Part shown: positions 8,171 to 15,839 of the stretch, piece by piece
Layout of the letters: each line of letters opens with the position of its first letter
How positions within the stretch are numbered: position 1 is the first letter of the stretch
Assembly (NCBI GenBank): GCA_964564625.1
Contig: CAZMBE010000032.1
Coordinates: forward strand, 1 to 31,721
DNA: 31,721 nt
Reading direction: 5' to 3'
Source: UBA2185 sp964564625
Lineage (GTDB): Bacteria; Desulfobacterota; Syntrophia; Syntrophales; UBA2185
Program-made: the position numbers and the translations under genes
Notes under the pieces: model-generated
What the model saw: the letters and a program-made list of their open reading frames with translations, nothing else
What the model was told of the DNA's origin: nothing
Database searches by the model: none

Positions 8171-8608
8171 TTAATGACTTCCGAAGAAAGTACTGTACCC
8201 TCCAGCAAGGATCAGAATGGCGCAAACTACCATGACGATCATCATCAAGGGTTTCTGATTGTGAAGAGACGACTTGTAAGGATATATTGGCTCCTCGGCT
8301 TTTCCCACGGCCAGTCCCAGTTCAATAAAAATTAGCCGCAGACCATTCAACGCATGGAACACGAAGGCCACAAAAACTAAGAATTCACCCAGCTTGAAAA
8401 TGGGATTCTGCAAAATCACCATAGCGGCTTCCCAGCTTTCCGGACCATACATCCTGACAGAACTCGCAAATATGTGCAGCAGGAAAAACGAAAGGATTCC
8501 AAGCCCGGTGAGGCGATGGAGAATATACAGATACCTCTCTACACCCCAGCGGCCACCGCCGAGCCACCCCACAATTCCTAAATGGTTATCGAATTGTTTA
8601 TTTGCCAT
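8171..8608 (-). CDS. sdhC: succinate dehydrogenase / fumarate reductase cytochrome b-type subunit
   Basis: A 145-residue protein with three predicted transmembrane helices (about 28-50, 70-95 and 117-138). Histidines suitable for haem b are His31 (LHRLTG), His45 (FFLLH) and His85 (VFHALNGLRLIFIE); HRLTG and the FHALNG-type motif are typical of SdhC. It would form the two-subunit quinone-reactive membrane domain with SdhD. It follows sdhA by 11 bases and its stop codon is part of the sdhD ribosome binding site. Together SdhC and SdhD contain enough histidines for two haems, as expected when menaquinone is the partner, but haem number is inferred. Confidence 0.9.
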   Translation of the reverse strand: MANKQFDNHLGIVGWLGGGRWGVERYLYILHRLTGLGILSFFLLHIFASSVRMYGPESWEAAMVILQNPIFKLGEFLVFVAFVFHALNGLRLIFIELGLAVGKAEEPIYPYKSSLHNQKPLMMIVMVVCAILILAGGYSTFFGSH

Positions 8609-8619
8609 TGTTTTCCCCC

Positions 8620-10350
8620 CTAATATTTACGCTCAACCGGCTTCCACCTGCTAATGTCCACCGGTTTGTAGGAAAATTTCGGTCCCTGTTCGGTGTAGGT
8701 TGCCAGCGTGTGTTTGAGCCACTTTTCATCGTCGCGAGTCGGGAAATCATATCGGGCATGACCACCACGGGATTCCTCCCTCATTATGGCCCCAGTCAGG
8801 AGGATCTCGGCGAGATCTATAAGGTTCTCCACCTCCATGGCATTCATCAAGTTGGTATTATAGACGGCACCTTTATCTGTTACGTAGATATCTTTAAAGC
8901 GTGCTTGCAGATCTTTGATCTTCTTCAACCCTGCCTTCATTTCTTCCCCGGTACGGTAGACGCCGGCGTGCTGGTCCATCGCCGCCCGTAATTCCTTCTT
9001 TATATCATACAGGTTCTCTTTACCCTTCTTCTGGAGGAGGTCCTCATAAATACGTTTATGATCCTGCTTCACCTGCTCCTGGGGAACATCCAGCAAGGGT
9101 TGGCCGGCTTGTACATATTTCACAATCTCTTCACCCGTGATACCACCCCACACGATACACTCAATCGTGGAGTTTGATCCCAAACGGTTACCACCATGGA
9201 GCGAATGACAGGCCGCTTCACCGGCCGCCCAGACGCCCTTCATCGAGGTTGCCCCTTTGATATCCGCTTCGATTCCGCCCATGGCGTAGTGGGCAACGGG
9301 TCTCACAGGAATGGGCTCCAGAATAGGATCGAGTCCTATAAACTTAATGCAAACCTCCCTGATGAGCGGGAGTGCCTTGTTGATTTTATCCGCACCGAGG
9401 TGCGTCAGGTCGAGGTGCATGTAATCAAGGCCATCAGGTCTGGTAAACCCTCTCCCTTCTTTTATCTCCGTCATCTCGGAGCGCGACACGATATCCCGCG
9501 GAGCGAGTTCCATCATTTTCGGGGCGTATTTCTCCATGATACGATCGCCCTTGTTATCCCGCAGGTATCCGCCTTCCGCCCGGCATGCCTCCGTCATGAG
9601 GATTCCGTTGGGAATCAGGCCTGTGGGATGAAACTGCAGAAATTCGATATCCTCAAGGTTTATCCCCGCCCGGTAGGCAACGGCATGGCCGTCACCGCTT
9701 ACGGTTGTAGAATAGGTTGTGAAGCCATAGAGGGTACCAAGGCCGCCGGAGGCAATGAGCATTGCCTTTGCTCTGAGAACCTTATATGTACCGGTGGCCA
9801 TGTCAATTCCCGTGAGGCCAGCGAACGCGCCGTCTTTATGGAGAATCGACGTGGCAAAGAACTCATCGTAACGGTTGTAATTCCGGTATTTCATCAATGT
9901 ATCATGGAGGGTCTGCACCTCGAAGAAACCGGTCTTATCCTGTGCCATACAACATCTGTTGTAGCTATGGCCCCCAAAAGGACGCTGCATAATCCTCCCG
10001 TTTGGAAACCGCGACCACGGTATTCCCCAATGATCCAGAAGCCGTATCTCTTTGGGCGCCAGCTCAACGAACTTGTAAACGACATCCTGATCATTCAGGA
10101 AGTCTCCGCCTTTTATTGTATCCCACGCATGAAGGTCAAAGCTATCCCCGTCTTCCTCCGTCATAACGGCAGCGGAACCACCTTCAGCGCAAACCGAATG
10201 GGGACGCTGTATCTGGACTTTTGATACGAGAGCCATGTTTATCGTGTCTTTCGCTTGCATGGCAATCTGCACGGCGGCACGAAGACCTGCCAATCCCGTA
10301 CCAAAAATCAAGACATCGTGTGTAACTGTTTCTACTCCATTTGTCTTCAT
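8620..10350 (-). CDS. sdhA: succinate dehydrogenase / fumarate reductase flavoprotein subunit
   Basis: Catalytic subunit interconverting succinate and fumarate with covalently bound FAD. The dinucleotide-binding motif FGTGLAGLRAA is at residues 16-26. The FAD-linking His51 lies in QRPHSVCAEGGSAAV. Substrate-site stretches LEFLQFHPTGL (read here as IEFLQFHPTGL), RPVAHYAMGGI and LHGGNRLGSNS are intact. Length of 576 residues is normal. AGGAAACT precedes ATG 10350. It is the first gene of the sdhACDB-mdh set and is separated from the upstream 5S-type carboxyltransferase gene by 182 bases carrying a strong hairpin. In a syntroph this step needs energy-driven reverse electron transfer, but direction is not readable from sequence. 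Confidence 0.97.
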   Translation of the reverse strand: MKTNGVETVTHDVLIFGTGLAGLRAAVQIAMQAKDTINMALVSKVQIQRPHSVCAEGGSAAVMTEEDGDSFDLHAWDTIKGGDFLNDQDVVYKFVELAPKEIRLLDHWGIPWSRFPNGRIMQRPFGGHSYNRCCMAQDKTGFFEVQTLHDTLMKYRNYNRYDEFFATSILHKDGAFAGLTGIDMATGTYKVLRAKAMLIASGGLGTLYGFTTYSTTVSGDGHAVAYRAGINLEDIEFLQFHPTGLIPNGILMTEACRAEGGYLRDNKGDRIMEKYAPKMMELAPRDIVSRSEMTEIKEGRGFTRPDGLDYMHLDLTHLGADKINKALPLIREVCIKFIGLDPILEPIPVRPVAHYAMGGIEADIKGATSMKGVWAAGEAACHSLHGGNRLGSNSTIECIVWGGITGEEIVKYVQAGQPLLDVPQEQVKQDHKRIYEDLLQKKGKENLYDIKKELRAAMDQHAGVYRTGEEMKAGLKKIKDLQARFKDIYVTDKGAVYNTNLMNAMEVENLIDLAEILLTGAIMREESRGGHARYDFPTRDDEKWLKHTLATYTEQGPKFSYKPVDISRWKPVERKY

Positions 10351-10420
10351 AGTTTCCTAACCATCCAATTATTTCAACTGTATAGAAGTCATCGCTCTAT
10401 CGCTGTTGCCAAGAGTAAAG

Positions 10421-10451
10421 GAGAGAGAGTGACACCCGGTCACTCTCTCTC
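10421..10451. terminator. 13-bp perfect hairpin between the 5S/biotin-carrier gene and sdhA
   Basis: The stem GAGAGAGAGTGAC (10421-10433) pairs perfectly with 10439-10451 around a 5-base loop (ACCCG). On the minus strand, the direction of transcription, the tail is CTTTACTCTTGG, only moderately T-rich. It is probably a partial terminator or RNA-processing/stabilising element that splits the 11-kb gene row into an upper and a lower unit. Confidence 0.6.
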
Positions 10452-10532
10452 TATATTTCTTAGCTTTTTGGATATGAAGATTATTTACCTTCAGATCTAC
10501 AATTGATTATAATTGAAACAATTCTCTTTGTC

Positions 10533-12467
10533 CTACGCGATATCTACCAGCACCTGACCAATCGCGACGGCGTCACCCTGTTTCACGAAGATAGCCTTCA
10601 CTTCTCCGTCAATCGCTGAATTGAGAGGATTCTGCATCTTCATGGCCTCCAGGATCACTACCTGCTGACCCGCTTTTACCTTGTCGCCCACATTACAGGT
10701 CACGTCAACAATAAGACCGGGCATGGGCGCCGTGACTGCTCCTGCACCTCCCGCTGCCGGTGCGGCTGCGGGGGCTGCGGCGGGCTTTGCCGCGGGCGCT
10801 GCTGCTGGTTTCGCCGCTGCGGCCGGTTTCGGCGCTGCGGCTACCCTCGGCGCTGCGGCTACAGGAGCGGCAACCATGACGCCGCCTTCCGCTTCCACTT
10901 CCACCGCGTAGTACGCGTCATCCACAAACACGTTGAACTTCCGGATGCCTTCGCCTTTCTCAGGGGCTACCTTCACAGGCTTCTCGACGAGCTTCCCTGC
11001 AAGGGCCTTCTTCACGAGTTCATCTTCTAGCTTACACGCATCAAGGGTCTTTGGCTTCACTTCATCAGGAATGGGCTCAAGACCATATTTCCACTTCAAG
11101 AACCGCAATCCCGTCTGCGGATAAATGGCATAGATCAGCACATCGCCGGGATTCTTCGCGATATCCTTCGTCGCCTCTCTCGCCTTCTCCATCTCCGGCT
11201 CCAAGGCGTCGGCAGCACGGTTCGTCATGGGAGTCTCACCTCTCGGATATCCCTTCAGGGCCATCTTCTGAATCTCTTTATCAATCGGTGCAGGAGGGGC
11301 GCCATAGAGACCGTAGCAGTAATCCTTTATCTCCTTCGAAATCATCTTGTACCGACCCATCAACACATTCATCACCGCCTGGATACCTACGATCTGGCTC
11401 GTCGGGGTTACGAGGGGAGGATACCCAAGCTCTTTTCTCGTCTGGGGAAGCTCATCATACACTTCATTAATCCTGTGGAGCGCATTGGCCTCCCTCAAAT
11501 TCGCCACCAAGTTCGTCTGCATGCCGCCGGGTACCTGATGGAGCAGCACGCCCGCATCGATGACGGCCATCCTTGTCGTGTCAAGGAACTGACGGTACTT
11601 CGGCGCGATCACCTCCAGGTTATTCCCGACTTCTACCATCTTCCTCAGATCGAGACCGATATCACGATCTGTGCCTTCAAGGGCAACCAGGATCGGTTCA
11701 ATCGCGGGCTGGGAGGAACGCAGCGCAAAGGGAGACAGGGCCGTATCGACGATGTCCACACCGGCTTCCGCCGCCTTCAGATAGGCCATGGAACCCTGGC
11801 CGCTTGTGTAGTGCGTATGGAGTTCGATGGGGATCTTGATGGCTGCCTTCAGGGCTTTTACCAGATCATACGCGTCATATGGGGAAATCAGCCCCGCCAT
11901 GTCCTTGATACAGAAAGAGTCCGCACCCATCTGCTCAATAATCTTCGCCTTCTTTACATAGAAATCGAGGTCATACACCTCTCCGCCCATACGCCGCTGG
12001 GTCAGGGAGTAGCAGACGCTCCCCTGGATGTGCTTCCCTGCTTCCTTGATCGCCCGGAAGGGGGCTTCGAAGTTCCTCGTATCGTTCACGGCATCAAACA
12101 CCCGGAAAACATCAAGACCGCACTCTCCTGTGTACAGAACAAATTCTCTCACTACGTCGTCCGCATAGTTCCGATATCCCACGATGTTCTGACCGCGAAG
12201 GAGCATCATCAGTTTCGTATCGGGCATTAACTTTCTCAGGACTCTGAGTCTTTCCCAGGGATCCTCATTCAGATACCGTGTGGGAACATCGAATGTCGCG
12301 CCACCCCATACTTCCATGCAGTACCAGCCGATATCATTCATTGCTTCCGCGAATGGAACCATATCCTCCGTCCTCATTCTCGTCGCCAATGAGGACTGAT
12401 GACCGTCACGGAACGTCGTATCCGTAATCTTCAGAGGATTTTTTGCTGCTTTCTTCTTCTCTGCCAT
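10533..12467 (-). CDS. 5S-type carboxyltransferase fused to biotin carrier domain (oxaloacetate decarboxylase alpha / PycB / transcarboxylase 5S+1.3S)
   Basis: Transfers carboxyl between oxaloacetate/pyruvate and enzyme-bound biotin. Residues about 10-290 form the HMGL-like TIM barrel with the metal-site motif ITDTTFRDGHQS (Asp21) and DSFCIKDMAGL holding the active-site Lys; HTHYTSGQG adds metal-ligand histidines. About 300-520 is the conserved PYC/OADA domain. About 540-580 is an Ala/Pro/Lys linker. The C-terminal biotinyl domain carries EAMKM with the biotin-accepting Lys610, the customary 35 residues from the end. AGGAAG precedes the ATG. With the adjacent 12S protein, and without a biotin carboxylase or an OadB membrane subunit in the window, the simplest role is methylmalonyl-CoA:pyruvate carboxyltransferase; oxaloacetate decarboxylase or pyruvate carboxylase subunit remain alternatives. 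Confidence 0.93.
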   Translation of the reverse strand: MAEKKKAAKNPLKITDTTFRDGHQSSLATRMRTEDMVPFAEAMNDIGWYCMEVWGGATFDVPTRYLNEDPWERLRVLRKLMPDTKLMMLLRGQNIVGYRNYADDVVREFVLYTGECGLDVFRVFDAVNDTRNFEAPFRAIKEAGKHIQGSVCYSLTQRRMGGEVYDLDFYVKKAKIIEQMGADSFCIKDMAGLISPYDAYDLVKALKAAIKIPIELHTHYTSGQGSMAYLKAAEAGVDIVDTALSPFALRSSQPAIEPILVALEGTDRDIGLDLRKMVEVGNNLEVIAPKYRQFLDTTRMAVIDAGVLLHQVPGGMQTNLVANLREANALHRINEVYDELPQTRKELGYPPLVTPTSQIVGIQAVMNVLMGRYKMISKEIKDYCYGLYGAPPAPIDKEIQKMALKGYPRGETPMTNRAADALEPEMEKAREATKDIAKNPGDVLIYAIYPQTGLRFLKWKYGLEPIPDEVKPKTLDACKLEDELVKKALAGKLVEKPVKVAPEKGEGIRKFNVFVDDAYYAVEVEAEGGVMVAAPVAAAPRVAAAPKPAAAAKPAAAPAAKPAAAPAAAPAAGGAGAVTAPMPGLIVDVTCNVGDKVKAGQQVVILEAMKMQNPLNSAIDGEVKAIFVKQGDAVAIGQVLVDIA

Positions 12468-12590
12468 AACTTAAACTTCCTTTCATGAAATTATTATTCT
12501 TAATTCTATTTATAGTTCAATAAACTTGACTTCTTTATTCAGTACATCAGCAATTTGGCTGCACGTGCCTTTGCTCAATCTGACAAAGAC

Positions 12591-12788
12591 TTAATACGCC
12601 TTCATCTGCCACGAACGCCGTTGCGCCATCATTTCAATACGCCCGGCTATCGCCCAAAGATTAACGGTTGCAAATGGCGGAGCGGCAGCCGCTGCCTGCG
12701 CTGCCATTGCAGCCGCTGCTTCTTCTTCGAGGTAAGCGCCTATTGCTGCTGATATGGCCGCCATTACTTTCGGATCTATTGTTTCCAT
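12591..12788 (-). CDS. 65-residue small subunit associated with the carboxyltransferase (delta/epsilon-like)
   Basis: A small protein lying between the 12S and 5S carboxyltransferase genes, in the same direction. An AAGGA ribosome binding site precedes its ATG, so it is very probably translated. It has three parts: an N-terminal helix (METIDPKVMAAISAAIGAYL), an acidic/Ala-rich stretch (EEEAAAAMAAQAAAAAPP) and a basic aromatic C-terminus (LWAIAGRIEMMAQRRSWQ). The layout recalls the short subunits found beside methylmalonyl-CoA or glutaconyl-CoA decarboxylase genes and the epsilon subunits of acyl-CoA carboxylases. There is no transmembrane segment, unlike OadG/MmdD anchors. A role in assembling the 12S and 5S/1.3S proteins is inferred from position and composition only. 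Confidence 0.7.
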   Translation of the reverse strand: METIDPKVMAAISAAIGAYLEEEAAAAMAAQAAAAAPPFATVNLWAIAGRIEMMAQRRSWQMKAY

Positions 12789-12820
12789 ACGTACTATCCT
12801 TTTCTTAAATAATCACATTC

Positions 12821-14374
12821 CTACATTGGAATGTTGCCGTGTTTCTTCGGTGGTCGGGTTTCCCGCTTGGACCTCAGCATATCGAGGGCCCGAATAATGA
12901 ACCGACGGGTCTCGTGGGGCCGAATCACTGCGTCCACATAGCCTCTGCCTGCTGCCGCATAGGGATTACAGAAAGCATCCTCATATTCCTTGATCTTCTG
13001 TGCTCTCATGGCTGCCGGATCTGCCGCCTCCTTAATCTCTTTCCGGAAGATGATGTTGCATGCTCCCGCAGCGCCCATAACGGCCATTTCCGCTGTCGGC
13101 CAGGCGATGACGAGGTCAGCACCGAGGTCTCGGCTGCACATAGCCAGATAGGATCCGCCGTAGTCTTTCCGGGTTGCCAGGGTAATTTTCGGTACGGTCG
13201 CTTCCGAGTAGCACCACAGGAGTTTCGCACCGTGGCGGATGATTCCTCTCCATTCCTGGTCGGTGCCGGGGAGATATCCCGGGACGTCCGCGATTGTAAT
13301 CATGGGAATGTTGAAGGCATCGCAGAAACGAATGAATTTCGTTGCCTTATCCGACGCGTCCACATCCAGACACCCGGCGAGCCAGGCGGGCTGGTTGGCG
13401 ATGAAACCAACCGTCTGACCGCCCATACGGCCGAACGCCACGACCATATTCCGTGCGAAGTACATATGGGGTTCCATAAAATCGCCATTATCGCACAGTG
13501 AAGCGATCAGTATCTTCATGTCGTAATTTTGATTTGCGGACTCGGGTACAAGCGTGTCCAGGGCGTAATCAAGGCGGTTCGGATCATCTCCCGTATCGAC
13601 ATAGGGAGGATCTTCCATATTATTCTGGGGCAGGAAGCTGAGAAGTCTCTTAATCTGATCGATGTTGTCTTCATCGCTCTCACAGGCAAAGTGGGCAACA
13701 CCGCTCTTCGTATTATGGGTCATCGCTCCACCCAGACCTTCGAAATCAATAATTTCTCCCGTTACGGCTCTGATGACGTCGGGGCCTGTAATGAACATGT
13801 AGCTCGAGTTCTTCGTCATGAAGATCCAGTCCGTCATGGCCGGGGAATACACAGCGCCTCCCGCGGTTGGTCCCATAATCGCTGAAATCTGGGGAATGGT
13901 ACCTGAGGCGCAGGAGTTGCGGTAGAATATCTGGCCATAACCGGCAAGCGAATCGACAGCTTCCTGAATACGTGCACCACCGGAATCATTAAAGCCCACG
14001 CAGGGCGCTCCTGTCTTTACTGCCAGGTCCATGATCTTGCAAATCTTTTTGGAGTGCATCTCTCCCAGGGAACCCGCACGGGCCGTAAAATCCTGAGAAA
14101 ATGCGAATACCGTCCGGCCGTTGACTTTGCCGTATCCGGTGATGACGGCTTCTGCCGGCACTTCTACTTTATCCATACCGAAGTCGGTGCAGCGGTGACG
14201 CATGAAAAGGTCCGTTTCCACAAACGTTCCCGGATCAAACAGGAGGCCAATCCTTTCCCTCGCCGTGAGCTTTCCGCCTTCGTGCTGCTTCGCGATTGCC
14301 TTTGGCCCCCCCTGGGCCATGGCAATGGCTTCACGTCTTTCTAAATCCTTAATTTTTGGAGGTTTTTCACTCAT
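12821..14374 (-). CDS. mmdA: 12S-type acyl-CoA carboxyltransferase (methylmalonyl-CoA decarboxylase alpha / propionyl-CoA carboxylase beta / transcarboxylase 12S)
   Basis: Moves the carboxyl group between methylmalonyl-CoA/propionyl-CoA and biotin. The 517-residue protein has both crotonase-fold halves. The N-half has GGKLTARERIGLLFDPGTF, GFNDSGGARIQEAVDSLAGYG (the acyl-CoA oxyanion region) and GPTAGGAVYSPAMTDW. The C-half has the biotin-side DVPGYLPGTDQEW, YGGSYLAMCSRDLGAD and MGAAGACNIIFR. It ends in the conserved KKHGNIPM. AGGAGAG precedes the ATG. Position directly after mce and before the biotin-carrier gene strongly supports methylmalonyl-CoA/propionyl-CoA as substrate. Family members differ in partners rather than motifs, so decarboxylase, carboxylase and transcarboxylase cannot be told apart from this protein alone. 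Confidence 0.95.
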   Translation of the reverse strand: MSEKPPKIKDLERREAIAMAQGGPKAIAKQHEGGKLTARERIGLLFDPGTFVETDLFMRHRCTDFGMDKVEVPAEAVITGYGKVNGRTVFAFSQDFTARAGSLGEMHSKKICKIMDLAVKTGAPCVGFNDSGGARIQEAVDSLAGYGQIFYRNSCASGTIPQISAIMGPTAGGAVYSPAMTDWIFMTKNSSYMFITGPDVIRAVTGEIIDFEGLGGAMTHNTKSGVAHFACESDEDNIDQIKRLLSFLPQNNMEDPPYVDTGDDPNRLDYALDTLVPESANQNYDMKILIASLCDNGDFMEPHMYFARNMVVAFGRMGGQTVGFIANQPAWLAGCLDVDASDKATKFIRFCDAFNIPMITIADVPGYLPGTDQEWRGIIRHGAKLLWCYSEATVPKITLATRKDYGGSYLAMCSRDLGADLVIAWPTAEMAVMGAAGACNIIFRKEIKEAADPAAMRAQKIKEYEDAFCNPYAAAGRGYVDAVIRPHETRRFIIRALDMLRSKRETRPPKKHGNIPM

Positions 14375-14403
14375 TACATCTCTCCTCTTTTCTTATATAG
14401 TTG

Positions 14404-14808
14404 TTATATTTTCTGACACAGTTCAACCAGAACGCCATTTGTGTCCTTCGGATGGAGGAAGGCTATCTTCTTTCCACCCGCCCCCATGCGGGGCACTTTA
14501 TCAATCAGGCGAACACCTTTGTCTTGTAGCTCCTTTAAAGCCTCTTCAATGTTTTCTACCATAAATGCAATGTGCTGGACACCCTCTCCCTTTTTCTCTA
14601 TAAATCCCGCAATGGGGCCATCCGGGGCTGTGGACTGCAAAAGTTCCACTTCTGTATCACCCACTGGGAGAAAGGACGTCGTTACTTTTTGCTCGGCAAC
14701 AGTTTCACTGCCTTCCAGTTTTAATCCCAATGTATCCTTGAAAAACTTGAGGGCCGTGTCAATGCTGTTTACTGCGACACCGATATGGTCTACTTTTACT
14801 ATCTTCAT
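14404..14808 (-). CDS. mce: methylmalonyl-CoA epimerase
   Basis: Interconverts (S)- and (R)-methylmalonyl-CoA, linking the carboxyltransferase product to the mutase substrate. It is a 134-residue VOC/glyoxalase-fold protein with two beta-alpha-beta-beta-beta modules. Metal-ligand and catalytic positions typical of the family are seen: His8 (VDHIGVAV), Glu55 in DTEVELLQS, His79 (EGVQHIAFMV) and Glu129 (NGVLVELCQ). GKKIAFLHPKDTNG is characteristic of this epimerase. A strong AAAGGAGG site precedes the ATG. It lies between sucD and the 12S gene in the same transcript, which confirms the pathway assignment. Confidence 0.96.
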   Translation of the reverse strand: MKIVKVDHIGVAVNSIDTALKFFKDTLGLKLEGSETVAEQKVTTSFLPVGDTEVELLQSTAPDGPIAGFIEKKGEGVQHIAFMVENIEEALKELQDKGVRLIDKVPRMGAGGKKIAFLHPKDTNGVLVELCQKI

Positions 14809-14909
14809 AATGACCTCCTTTGTCCTAAAGTTATAAATTGTTATGTTATTGAAGGTCTTAATATTATACTATACTGCCGCACATCCTCTCATTAACACGA
14901 TGGGATGCC

Positions 14910-15800
14910 TTATTTCTTCTTCTTTGCTTTCTTGGCGAGTATTTCCTGAACCCTCTTTCCTATTTCAGCCGGATTTTTCTCAACAATGACACCCGCCGCT
15001 TCCAAAGCCTTGAATTTTTCATCTGCCGTGCCCTTTCCGCCGGAGATGATCGCGCCTGCATGGCCCATTCTTCTCCCCGGAGGAGCGGTTCGACCCGCGA
15101 TGAAAGATACAACTGGTTTGGTGAGATTGGATTTAATAAATTCCGCTGCTTCTTCCTCCGCGGTTCCACCAATCTCTCCGATCATGACAAGCGCCACTGT
15201 ATCGGGATCTTTCTCATAAAGGGCCAGCATATCGACAAAACCTGACCCGGGTATGGGGTCACCACCAATACCGATTGAAGTGGTCTGGCCTATTCCCAAA
15301 TTGGTAAGCTGCCAGATTGCTTCGTAGGTGAGAGTTCCACTTCTGGAGATGACGCCTACGTTACCCTGTTTGTGGATAAAGCTCGGCATAAAGCCTATTT
15401 TCCCCACACCGGGAGTAGTAATTCCCGGGCAGTTACAACCAATCATGCGGGCTTTCGATGTTTTCAGTACCTGTTTGACCTTGATCATGTCCGTTACAGG
15501 GATACCTTCCGTCATACACACAATGAGGCCGATTCCCGCTTCAATTGATTCAATAATAGCATCCGCAGAAAACGCTGCAGGTGTATATAACGCGGCGCAA
15601 TTTGCACCTTGTTTTTCTACCGCATCGGCCACCCTGTTATAGACGGGGATTCCATCAACGTCCATACCCCCTTTGCCCGGGGTTACCCCGGCGACGACTT
15701 TCGTTCCGAAATTGACCGATTCGCGGGTGTGGAAGGTCCCTTCCGAACCGGTTATTCCCTGAACCACAACACGAGAATTTTTATCTAAAAGTATAGCCAT
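14910..15800 (-). CDS. sucD: succinyl-CoA synthetase (ADP/GDP-forming), alpha subunit
   Basis: With SucC converts succinyl-CoA to succinate with substrate-level phosphorylation, the energy-conserving step of the pathway. The N-terminal CoA-binding Rossmann part has VVVQGITGSEGTFHT. The phosphohistidine is His247 in GRRMGHAGAIISGGKGTADEK, preceded by GEIGGTAEEEAAEFI. I chose ATG 15800 (MAILLDKNS, 296 residues), with GGTGAG six bases upstream, over a TTG two codons earlier. The lysine-rich C-terminal tail (KKAKKKK) is slightly unusual. It is 39 bases downstream of sucC in the same operon. Confidence 0.96.
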   Translation of the reverse strand: MAILLDKNSRVVVQGITGSEGTFHTRESVNFGTKVVAGVTPGKGGMDVDGIPVYNRVADAVEKQGANCAALYTPAAFSADAIIESIEAGIGLIVCMTEGIPVTDMIKVKQVLKTSKARMIGCNCPGITTPGVGKIGFMPSFIHKQGNVGVISRSGTLTYEAIWQLTNLGIGQTTSIGIGGDPIPGSGFVDMLALYEKDPDTVALVMIGEIGGTAEEEAAEFIKSNLTKPVVSFIAGRTAPPGRRMGHAGAIISGGKGTADEKFKALEAAGVIVEKNPAEIGKRVQEILAKKAKKKK

Positions 15801-15839
15801 GTTCAACTCACCCTTTCTTTATAAATTTATATTATATTG

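Noticed and set aside
9196..10224. Long (342-codon) plus-strand ORF opposite sdhA
   Set aside because: Shadow of the sdhA coding frame; the translation has no family pattern, while the minus strand encodes a full SdhA.
10681..10911. Ala-rich 76-codon plus-strand ORF opposite the Ala/Pro linker of the biotin-carrier gene
   Set aside because: It is the antisense reading of GC-rich linker repeats; length and composition are explained by the coding strand.
11475..12230. 251-codon plus-strand ORF opposite the 5S-type gene
   Set aside because: Antisense shadow; no ribosome binding site and no recognisable protein features.
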